Made by a program: the position numbers and the translations under genes. Below the pieces are notes generated by a model that was given only the letters and a program-made list of their open reading frames with translations, did no database searches and was not told the DNA's origin. Positions 51,413-59,108 of a stretch of DNA of 64,000 nt are shown in pieces. The stretch's first letter is position 1, and every line of letters begins with the position of its first letter. Source of the DNA: an uncultured Eubacteriales bacterium (lineage in GTDB: Bacteria > Bacillota > Clostridia > Oscillospirales > CAG-272); NCBI GenBank assembly GCA_900546695.1, contig URDX01000003.1, positions 62,001 through 126,000 of the forward strand, given 5' to 3'.

Positions 51413-52141
51413 ATGCCGCTTAAATATAAATTCATTTTTCTCGATGCCGACGAAACGCTTTTCGACTTCGACACAAGCGAATACAACGCCTTCCGCGAGA
51501 CGGTGCAGAGCTACGGATATGCCTTTACCGACCCGCTGTACGACGAGTATCATCTCGTAAATAAGAGTCTGTGGGAGGAATTCGAGCTCGGCAAGGTGAC
51601 AAAGCCGTTTTTGCTCATCGAGCGCTTCCGCCGCGTTATAAACGCGCACGGAATAGATACGCTGCCCGAGGAATTCGCCGACAGATTTAGAGAATCGCTT
51701 GCAAATCAGTGCATACTGCTGCCGGGTGCCGAAGAATTCTGCCGCGCCATCGCTCCCGAAGCGCAGCTCTACATTCTGACAAACGGCATCACGACGACGC
51801 AGACAAGACGGTTCGAGCGGTCGCCGATACGCGACCTCATCAGCGGGCTGTTCATTTCGGAGCAGATAGGCTCGCCTAAGCCTAATAAGGAATTTTTCGA
51901 CGCGGTATTTGCCGCCGTGCCCGACTTTGACAGGAAGAGCGCGATAATGATAGGCGACTCGCTTTCGAGCGACATTCGCGGCGGGCTGAACGCAGGCATA
52001 ACGACCGTATGGTATAATCCGCACCTTGTGCGCAACAAGCTCGGCGTTTGCCCCGACTATACGGCGACAAGCTACGAGCAGCTGCTGCGTATACTGCGAG
52101 GTGAAACTGGACGTGTGCCGCCGCATGCGGAGGTATGTTAA
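51413..52141 (+). CDS. yjjG: YjjG-type HAD hydrolase (pyrimidine 5'-nucleotidase family)
   Basis: A 242-aa HAD-superfamily phosphatase. The nucleophile Asp11 and Asp13 are in FIFLDADETLFDFD, motif II is LTNGIT, the motif III Lys is in GSPKPNKEFF, and motif IV is MIGDSLSSDIRGG. The sequence follows YjjG, which hydrolyses non-canonical pyrimidine nucleotides as house-cleaning. It sits between the exonuclease and ATPase genes of a YhaO/YhaN pair, 11 bp after the former, so co-expression is likely. Confidence 0.9.
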   Translation: MPLKYKFIFLDADETLFDFDTSEYNAFRETVQSYGYAFTDPLYDEYHLVNKSLWEEFELGKVTKPFLLIERFRRVINAHGIDTLPEEFADRFRESLANQCILLPGAEEFCRAIAPEAQLYILTNGITTTQTRRFERSPIRDLISGLFISEQIGSPKPNKEFFDAVFAAVPDFDRKSAIMIGDSLSSDIRGGLNAGITTVWYNPHLVRNKLGVCPDYTATSYEQLLRILRGETGRVPPHAEVC

Positions 52142-52222
52142 AAACATCTGCGGAGAAAGTGAACAACGTTCCTTGGGGCGGCATCATTCTTTTCGGGACT
52201 TGCGACGGGGGGGGCTTCCTAT

Positions 52223-52313
52223 TCCCGAAACAAAAGCATCTCAATCGCTTTTTTCGGTCGGGACTTTCAGGTCACCCGAATCAAAGCAGTCTGTTAAAAC
52301 ATATTTTTAACAG
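52223..52313 (+). other. Two stem-loops between the HAD gene and the YhaN-like gene
   Basis: TCCCGA/TCGGGA with inner AAAAGC/GCTTTT (52223-52263), and CTGTTAAAA/TTTTAACAG with a 5-nt loop (52291-52313). They may attenuate or separate transcription of the ATPase gene. The rest of the 213-bp gap shows nothing else. Confidence 0.45.
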
Positions 52314-52354
52314 CTCCACCATCAGGCTGAGACTAAAGGAGTATTGAACAGGCA

Positions 52355-54943
52355 ATGATTATCAGAGAATTGCACATAGATTCCTTCCAGGGGCTGAGCG
52401 AACGCTCCTTCCCTCTCGCGGACGGCATCAACGTTATCTGCGGTCCGAACGAATCGGGAAAATCGTCGCTTGCCGACTTTATATTTTTCATGTTCTACGG
52501 CATTGTAACGCGCGCGGACGCTCAGCATTTTCCGTCGCTCGAGACAGGCAAAGCCGCGGGCTCGCTGCTTGCAGAGCTGAGCGACAAGGAGCGGTCCCGT
52601 ATATCGGTTCAGCTGCCTCGTCTTGTGCGCATAGAACGCGAATATATCCATCGCCGCCGCGACAGCGTTCGTCTGCTCGACGGCGAGACCTACGCAGAGC
52701 TGAACATACCGCGCAGCCCGGGCGAGACGATATTCGGCATCAGCGCGCCCGTAATGCGTTCGACCTCGTACGTCAGCCAGCTTGGCGGTCACGGTGTCGA
52801 CGGCAAGGACCTCGGCGGTGCTATCGAAAATATAATGTTCGCAGCAGATGAGAGTATTGATATTTCAAAGGCGCTCGCGCGCCTCGATGCCGCACGCGCA
52901 ACGCTCAAGCACAAGAACGGCGGAGGCGGGCTGATACCGACGCTGCGCGAGGAGCACGACAAGCTGCTGCTCGAGCGAAGCCGCGCCGAGGAGGGCGCGG
53001 AGCAGATAAGCAAGCTCGAGGGCGAGCTCGGCAGCTGCGAGGAAAAATGCCGCGCATCGGATGAGCGCGTAGAGCGCGCACGCGGGCGGGTCGAATACTG
53101 CGAGCTGCAGGCGGCGCTGCTCGGTGCTTCAAGCGCTGACAGTCTGCGCGAGCGTCTTGCATCGCTCGACGATGAGGCGGCGCAGACCGCAGCAGAAGCC
53201 GAATACGACGGCTATTATCCCGATGAGGAATACATCAGACGGCTGCGCGGGCTCGACAGCCGAATAAGCGAGCTGCGCCGCAGCACGGGCGCGGCGACAG
53301 GCGGCGAACAGAGCGACGAAGAGACGAACGGTGAGTCCGGCTACGATACAAGAACGCGGGTCAATATTCCCGCAGCTGCATCTCGCGGCACAAGAAGCGC
53401 CGCATCACGCAATGCCGCAGCGCGCAGCCCCCGCCCCGACGAACAATCACCCGAGCTGCTTCAGCTGCGGGCGGCTGTCAGAGAAGCGGGCGGCGCGGAG
53501 CAGCTTGAGCATCGCATCGAGAGCAGCTTTACAAAGAAACGCATATATCTAATCACGTCGCTTATCCTGCTCGCGGTGTTTGCATTCGGCGTTTTCTGCA
53601 CGGCATATCTCGCCACCGAACAGGGCTTATCTAAGATGACACTCGCGGCGGCGGGTGTGTCGCTCTGCGCGATGATAGTCGCGGCGGTCACGATAGGCGC
53701 ACGGAGAAGGGCTATTTCCGATTACTATTCGCTGCTCATGTCTACGGGTGCCGTTGACATGCTTGATCTTTTCCGTATGCTCGACGAGCTCGACCGCACG
53801 GGCAGCTATGACGGTGCATCGGGCGGCACGGACGGCTATGACGATGCCGACGGATATTCGGAAGGCGGCTACGGTTCGGACGGCAATTACGATTCGGACG
53901 GCGGTTACAACTCGAAAGGCTGCGATTCGGATGACGGCGAGAGCGGTAAAGCGGGCAGCACGCCCACATTTGACAGCCGCGGCGTATTCGTTGCATCGGA
54001 TGCCGAGACCGAGCTGTACGCACTTGAAGAAGAGCTTGCAGCCGAGCTTGCACGCTGGGGAAAAGCGAGCCTTTCCGACGCTATGAGCGCATATTCAAAG
54101 CTGAATATACGTCTGGGGGAGATCGAATCCGAGCGCAGACACTGCACCGAGCTGCTTGACGCAAGCGGCGACGACGGCGACGATGAGCTACGTGCACGGC
54201 AGCAGCAGCGCGCGGACGAGCTCGCACCGCTTATCCGTCCCGACATCGCAGCGGGTATATGCGACAGCGAGCTGCCGCCGTCAGAACGCAGACGCGCGGC
54301 GGAGCGCTACGGCAGAGACGTGAAGAAGGAGCTTGAATTCGAGCTTTCCGCACGGGCATCGCTCGATGAGCGCAGACATGCACTGCGTCTTTCGCTCGCA
54401 GAGCTGCGCGCTGCATCGCTCCCGCTCGCCGAAATAGCGGAGCGACTGTGCGAAAACGAAGCGCGTCTCGGAGAGGCGGAGCGCCGCTACAAGGGCATCG
54501 TCCTTGCCCTGCAGAGGCTTGAGGGCGCGGGAACGGCGATACACGGAATGCTTGCTCCCGAGCTTACCGAACGAGTCAGCTCGATAACTCGCGCACTAAC
54601 CGACGGACGGTACGACCGCGTCGGCATTGACAGCGATTTTACCATGCACTTCTCGCTCGCATCGGGCGCGCGGACGGTGGACGACGGATATCTCAGCGGC
54701 GGAACAAAGGACGCGGCGTATATCGCGCTCCGCCTTGCTCTTACCGAGCAGCTCTGCCGCAATGCAAGCCCCGTTATGATATATGATGAAAGCTTCTGCC
54801 GCATAGACGACGACCGACTTGTCTCCCTTCTCGGCGAGCTTGCGCGTTCCGGCGGAGACCAGACGCTCATACTCTCGAGCAACGACCGCGAGACAAAGGC
54901 ACTTTCCGCTATCGGCTGCGGCTACAGCACGGCAATGCTGTAA
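52355..54943 (+). CDS. YhaN/SbcC-like SMC-type ATPase with membrane segments
   Basis: An 862-aa ABC/SMC-family ATPase. Walker A is GPNESGKSS (residues 30-38); coiled-coil-prone regions follow at about 195-310 and 545-725; the ABC signature LSGGTKDAAYIALRLAL (~778-794) and Walker B VMIYDES (~805-811) close the site. Two hydrophobic helices at ~397-419 and ~427-448 interrupt the coiled coil, as in YhaN proteins. Residues ~484-533 are a Gly/Asp/Tyr/Ser-rich insert made of GYxSDG-like units. It probably works with the YhaO-type nuclease in DNA repair. AAAGGAG lies 13 bases before the ATG. Confidence 0.88.
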   Translation: MIIRELHIDSFQGLSERSFPLADGINVICGPNESGKSSLADFIFFMFYGIVTRADAQHFPSLETGKAAGSLLAELSDKERSRISVQLPRLVRIEREYIHRRRDSVRLLDGETYAELNIPRSPGETIFGISAPVMRSTSYVSQLGGHGVDGKDLGGAIENIMFAADESIDISKALARLDAARATLKHKNGGGGLIPTLREEHDKLLLERSRAEEGAEQISKLEGELGSCEEKCRASDERVERARGRVEYCELQAALLGASSADSLRERLASLDDEAAQTAAEAEYDGYYPDEEYIRRLRGLDSRISELRRSTGAATGGEQSDEETNGESGYDTRTRVNIPAAASRGTRSAASRNAAARSPRPDEQSPELLQLRAAVREAGGAEQLEHRIESSFTKKRIYLITSLILLAVFAFGVFCTAYLATEQGLSKMTLAAAGVSLCAMIVAAVTIGARRRAISDYYSLLMSTGAVDMLDLFRMLDELDRTGSYDGASGGTDGYDDADGYSEGGYGSDGNYDSDGGYNSKGCDSDDGESGKAGSTPTFDSRGVFVASDAETELYALEEELAAELARWGKASLSDAMSAYSKLNIRLGEIESERRHCTELLDASGDDGDDELRARQQQRADELAPLIRPDIAAGICDSELPPSERRRAAERYGRDVKKELEFELSARASLDERRHALRLSLAELRAASLPLAEIAERLCENEARLGEAERRYKGIVLALQRLEGAGTAIHGMLAPELTERVSSITRALTDGRYDRVGIDSDFTMHFSLASGARTVDDGYLSGGTKDAAYIALRLALTEQLCRNASPVMIYDESFCRIDDDRLVSLLGELARSGGDQTLILSSNDRETKALSAIGCGYSTAML
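53808..53945 (+). repeat. In-frame GYxSDG-coding imperfect repeats in the YhaN-like gene
   Basis: Repeated TCGGACGGC and GGCTAYGAY-like units encode YGSDGNYDSDGGYNSKG and similar stretches, starting about 35 residues after the second membrane helix. They contain no stop and vary at codon third positions. Confidence 0.65.
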
Positions 54944-54948
54944 GGCAA

Positions 54949-55038
54949 ACGGCGGCATCGCTGTTTAAACATTACATCCCGTAATACGGCGACATAATAC
55001 GGCGGCATCGCTGTTTAGAACATTTCATCCCATAATAC
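54949..55038. repeat. 50-bp-period tandem repeat before the P-type ATPase gene
   Basis: ACGGCGGCATCGCTGTTTA begins a 39-nt unit at 54949-54987 and a 40-nt unit at 54999-55038; both end in TAATAC and differ at about four places. The repeats fill the whole gap between two same-strand genes. Confidence 0.85.
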
Positions 55039-55071
55039 AAAGGAGAACAGCCCGAGGGCTGATGACCGATG
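55039..55071 (+). promoter_or_regulatory. Hairpin-spacer ribosome binding site of the P-type ATPase gene
   Basis: AAAGGAG (55039-55045) is 23 nt from the ATG; CAGCC-CGAG-GGCTG (55048-55061) folds out 14 nt and leaves nine. An out-of-frame ATG at 55062 directly follows the stem. Confidence 0.62.
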
Positions 55072-57495
55072 AACCCATTCAAAAAGAAAACAAAAGAGAC
55101 CGCACCCGCTCCCCGTCCGTTCGTTCCCACCGATATCGCACGCGGTCTCTGTGAGGACGAGGTGTTACAGCGCGCGTCGGCGGGAGATATCAATACTCCT
55201 GTAAAATCTCCCGCAAAGTCGGTGAAGCAGATAGTTCTCTCGAACATCTTCACCTACTTCAATATGATCTTTATCATCATCGGCATCGCGCTCATCGTCT
55301 GCCGATCCTTCAATCACCTGATGTTTCTGTGCGTTATCGCGAGCAACACCGCGATAGGCATAATTCAGGAGATACGCAGCAAAAAGACGCTCGAAAAGCT
55401 CACTCTGCTGACCTCCCCGACTGCGACGGTACGCCGCGGCGGGCGCGACATGAAGATAGACACGGCAGAGCTTGTGCGCGACGACCTTATAACGCTCGGC
55501 GCGGGCGATCAGATACCCGCAGATGCGGTTGTGCGCGACGGATGCATTACCGTAAATGAGTCGCTTGTAACGGGCGAATCCGACGAGATACTGAAAAAGC
55601 CGGGCGACGAGCTGCTGTCGGGCAGCTTCGTCGTCAGCGGCAGCGGTCTGTGTCAGCTCACCCGCGTCGGGCGTGAGTCGTTTGCATCGGGGATAACCCT
55701 TGCGGCTAAAAAATCAAAGCGCAGCGGCAGATCGAGCGGCATGATGCGTTCGCTGACCCTGCTGCTCTACGTCATCGGCGCGGCGATAATCCCTATGGCG
55801 GCGCTGCTCATCGCGCGGCAGCACAATTCGCTCGGCATGAGCTGGACCGATTCGATCGTCAGCACGGCGGCTGCGATTCTCGGAATGATACCCGACGGGC
55901 TGTATCTGCTCGTTTCAATCGCCCTTGCCGTCAGCGTCATGCGTCTCTCGAAAAAAAGAACGCTCGTGCATGAGCTGAAATCTATCGAGACACTTGCCCG
56001 AACCGACGTCATCTGCGTCGACAAAACGGGAACGATAACCGACGACAGCATGACCGTCACGGGAATGAAGCCCGTGCCCGGTGCGCCGCAGCTGAGCGAG
56101 GAATTCGCATGCACCCTGCTCTCCGATTATGCCGCCGCACTCGGGGGGGAGAATGCGACCATGCGCGCCATCGCGGAATGCTTCCGCTCGCCCGTTACGC
56201 GGACGGCGGTCGCGACGCTGCCCTTCTCATCAAAGAACAAATACGGCGGCGCGGCGTTCGACGACGGTCAGACATATCTGCTCGGTGCGCCCGAATTCAT
56301 TCTCGGCGACCGCATGGGACGCTATGAGACCTTCTTCCGCTCGCTCGCGGAGACGGGTAACCGCGTGCTGCTGCTCGCCCGTGCGGCGGGTAACGGCTTT
56401 GATACGGCAGGCGCTGAGCCGCTGCTCGCCGTCATGCTGCTCAACCGCATACGTGAGAACGCTCCCGCGACCTTCCGTTATTTTGCAGATCAGGGCGTTG
56501 CGATAAAGGTAATTTCGGGAGACAGCCCCGTGACAGCCTCCGCCGCGGCGAGAGAAGCGGGAATCGTCGGCAGCGAAAAATATCTCGATGTAAGCACCGT
56601 AGCCTCCGACGAGCAGCTTGCGGGAATGTGTGAGGATTACACCGTTTTCGGCAGAGTAACTCCCGAGCGGAAAAAGGTTATTGTCCGCTCGCTTAAAAAG
56701 GCCGGACACACCGTAGCTATGACGGGCGACGGCGTAAACGACGTGCTCGCGCTGAAGGAAGCGGATTGCAGCGTTGCAATGGCATCGGGAAGCGAGGTCA
56801 CACGTCAGGTTTCCGAGCTCGTTCTGCTCGATTCCGACTTTGCCGCGATGCCCGCGGTTGTCGCAGAGGGGCGGCGGGTCATCAACAATATCGAGCGCAG
56901 CGCGTCGCTCTTCCTTGTCAAGAACATATTCTCCTTTTTTATCGCTTGGATAACCATACTTTTCTCGCTGCGCTACCCCGTTACCCCCGCGCAGCTGACC
57001 CTTGTCAATATGCTGACCATCGGAATACCGTCGTTCGTGCTCGCACTTGAGCCGAACACAAATCTCGTCCGCGGAAAATTCCTGCGCAACGTGCTGTTCA
57101 ACGCCGCGCCCGCCGCAATAACCGACATCGTTGTACTATTCCTTACGATGCTGTTTACGCACATATTCAAGATACCCGCAACCGAGACCTCGACCGTTGC
57201 AGCGATACTTGTCGCGCTCGTCGGATTTATGATGCTGTTCCGCATATGCCGACCGTTCGACACGATACGGCGCGTGTTGTTTATCGGCATGCTGCTGCTG
57301 TTTGCGGTGGGGCTGATATTCTTCTCATCGCTGTTTTCGATGTCCGCACTCGGAAGCGGAAGCCTGCTCGTGCTCACCGTACTCGCGTTGATAGCCTTTC
57401 CCGTATTCTATTTTGTCTCGCTCGCATTCGACCGCGTACCGAATGCCGTCCGCGCAAGGCTGAAAAGGGCAAAGAAAAGCGATTATTTCAACTGA
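55069..57495 (+). CDS. Cation-translocating P-type ATPase (CtpE-like, possibly calcium)
   Basis: An 808-aa E1-E2 ATPase with ~10 hydrophobic helices. Motifs: TGES at residues 168-171 in the actuator domain, MIPDGLY in helix 4 (PDGL in place of the PEGL of calcium pumps), phosphorylated Asp318 in DKTGTIT, and TGDGVND at 552-558. The P domain is complete. The architecture with short N-terminal cytoplasmic part and PxGL in helix 4 fits the CtpE-like group, whose known members take up or export calcium. The ion is not certain. The MutS-like gene follows by 34 bp. Confidence 0.9.
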   Translation: MNPFKKKTKETAPAPRPFVPTDIARGLCEDEVLQRASAGDINTPVKSPAKSVKQIVLSNIFTYFNMIFIIIGIALIVCRSFNHLMFLCVIASNTAIGIIQEIRSKKTLEKLTLLTSPTATVRRGGRDMKIDTAELVRDDLITLGAGDQIPADAVVRDGCITVNESLVTGESDEILKKPGDELLSGSFVVSGSGLCQLTRVGRESFASGITLAAKKSKRSGRSSGMMRSLTLLLYVIGAAIIPMAALLIARQHNSLGMSWTDSIVSTAAAILGMIPDGLYLLVSIALAVSVMRLSKKRTLVHELKSIETLARTDVICVDKTGTITDDSMTVTGMKPVPGAPQLSEEFACTLLSDYAAALGGENATMRAIAECFRSPVTRTAVATLPFSSKNKYGGAAFDDGQTYLLGAPEFILGDRMGRYETFFRSLAETGNRVLLLARAAGNGFDTAGAEPLLAVMLLNRIRENAPATFRYFADQGVAIKVISGDSPVTASAAAREAGIVGSEKYLDVSTVASDEQLAGMCEDYTVFGRVTPERKKVIVRSLKKAGHTVAMTGDGVNDVLALKEADCSVAMASGSEVTRQVSELVLLDSDFAAMPAVVAEGRRVINNIERSASLFLVKNIFSFFIAWITILFSLRYPVTPAQLTLVNMLTIGIPSFVLALEPNTNLVRGKFLRNVLFNAAPAAITDIVVLFLTMLFTHIFKIPATETSTVAAILVALVGFMMLFRICRPFDTIRRVLFIGMLLLFAVGLIFFSSLFSMSALGSGSLLVLTVLALIAFPVFYFVSLAFDRVPNAVRARLKRAKKSDYFN

Positions 57496-57529
57496 GCAGC
57501 CCACAAAATTACATCTACAGGATACGATT

Positions 57530-59026
57530 ATGCACCGAAAGCTTATATACCAAAGCATTCTGAATACGACCGAGCCCCGCCCCGCGCTGCCAGATGAGGT
57601 AACGTCCGATCTGCGGCTCGATACGCTGCTGCGCGGCAGAGCGGCTGAGATCATCCGCCGCCCCGCAGCACCGTGCGATCTGCCGCTCCGTCAGGCGCTC
57701 TTTCGGTTCTGTGAGAACGGGAGGCTGCGCGCACGTCTCGGCGAGCTGAGAGCATCGCTCGACCGCATTGAACGGCTTTTCCAACGGCTTGACACGACCG
57801 AATGCGAGGATGAGCGGAATGTTCTGACCGTCTGCATTTTCAAGGCGGAGCTTGAATTTCTCGGAATGGGCGCACGGCTCTGTCAAGGCTCGGACGCTCC
57901 CGAGGACAGCGGCAGTTCTGACGGCACAAGCTGTGCGGAGCTGCTTTCGCGCTTTTCGGAGCACTGTGCCGCCCTGCTCGACGACGATAATACAGCCGCT
58001 CTCTCAGATGAGCTTTCCGGGCTGCGGCACGGTGCCGGCACAGTTTACCGCTGCGAGGCGACTGCACAGACGGCATATCTCTCGCTCGCAGGCGGCGATG
58101 ATACAGATATCTATTCGCGGCTGCGCACCCTCGCATCGTCGCTCGGTATAAGCATCGGCTCGGCGGGCGAAGAGCGTCATTATTCCCCGCTCGGCGAGGG
58201 CTTTATATCGACCTTTGCGCTGCTCGACCGCGCATGCTACGACGGCTGTGCGCACTTTGCGCAGCGTCATTCGGCGGAGCTTGACCGCAGCATACTCGAA
58301 TACATTCCCGAGCTTGACTGTCTGATATCGATAGGCGAGCTGACCGAGCGGGTACGCGCGGCGGGCATTCCGCTATGCTTCCCCGTCTTTTCGGAGGGCG
58401 AAATATCGGTGTCATCCGCATATGATATTACCCTGCTCGAAAAGCAGGAGAGCGGCATTATTCCTAACGACATCACCTTCACCGACCGCGATCGCATCTT
58501 CTATCTGACAGGCGCAAACGGCGGCGGAAAGACGACATATCTCCGCACGGTCGGAAATCTCGTACTGCTCGCACTGTCAGGCGCCGTTGTCCCCGCTCGC
58601 AGCGCCGAGCTGCCGATGCTCGATGCCGTCTATACACATTTTCCGCGCGATGAGCGCTTCGGCGGCGGAGGTCGCTTCTCGGACGAAGAAACGCGCGCCG
58701 ATGAGATAGCCGAAAACGCAGATGCGGGCTCGCTCGTGCTGCTAAACGAGACCTTTTCTACAACGGGCGAGGAAAAAGCAAAGCTGTACACCGCACGTCT
58801 TGCACACACCCTGTTTGAGCGCGGCTGCTATTGCATATACGTTACACATCAGAAGCCGAAAGACACGGAGATACCCGTGCTTGGAGTCGTGCTCGCGGAG
58901 GACGGTGAGGGCCGTACGTACAAAATACGGCGCATCGACGGCAGCGGCGGCTCTCACGCGCTCGATATATTGAAAAAGTATCGGCTCGACCGCGATTCTC
59001 TCGCAGAGAGATTCGGCAAAAAATGA
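57530..59026 (+). CDS. MutS-related ATPase, non-mismatch-repair type, copy A
   Basis: A 498-aa protein with a C-terminal MutS-type ABC ATPase domain. Walker A is GANGGGKTT (residues 328-336), followed by PARSAELPMLDAVYTHFP, a glycine-rich GGGGRFSDEETRADEI switch, Walker B-like LVLLNETFSTT, and YVTHQKPKD. The N-terminal ~300 residues are helical core/lever-like, and no mismatch-binding domain I or the Phe-x-Glu motif of MutS is visible. There is no Smr domain, so it is not MutS2. CAGGA precedes the ATG. Its function is unknown; it is followed by copy B, and a decayed copy of its C-terminus lies in the gap. Confidence 0.85.
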   Translation: MHRKLIYQSILNTTEPRPALPDEVTSDLRLDTLLRGRAAEIIRRPAAPCDLPLRQALFRFCENGRLRARLGELRASLDRIERLFQRLDTTECEDERNVLTVCIFKAELEFLGMGARLCQGSDAPEDSGSSDGTSCAELLSRFSEHCAALLDDDNTAALSDELSGLRHGAGTVYRCEATAQTAYLSLAGGDDTDIYSRLRTLASSLGISIGSAGEERHYSPLGEGFISTFALLDRACYDGCAHFAQRHSAELDRSILEYIPELDCLISIGELTERVRAAGIPLCFPVFSEGEISVSSAYDITLLEKQESGIIPNDITFTDRDRIFYLTGANGGGKTTYLRTVGNLVLLALSGAVVPARSAELPMLDAVYTHFPRDERFGGGGRFSDEETRADEIAENADAGSLVLLNETFSTTGEEKAKLYTARLAHTLFERGCYCIYVTHQKPKDTEIPVLGVVLAEDGEGRTYKIRRIDGSGGSHALDILKKYRLDRDSLAERFGKK

Positions 59027-59108
59027 AGCACCACCGCTGTTTATCGCCGAGGGGCTCGGCAAAAGCAAGATATGAACGCGATTTTTTCGCTGAAAGGTTC
59101 GGTAAAAA
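59027..59108 (+). pseudogene. Decayed copy of the C-terminus of the MutS-like gene
   Basis: In frame with its own TGA at 59110-59112 this gap reads ARYERDFFAERFGKK, close to KYRLDRDSLAERFGKK at the end of copy A. At DNA level 58991-59028 and 59077-59114 share 32 of 38 bases. The upstream part of the copy is lost. The fragment now supplies the Shine-Dalgarno and start context of copy B. Confidence 0.75.

Noticed and set aside
52135..52347. 70-codon open frame between the HAD and YhaN-like genes
   Set aside because: It crosses two stem-loops and has no conserved-looking segment or Shine-Dalgarno.
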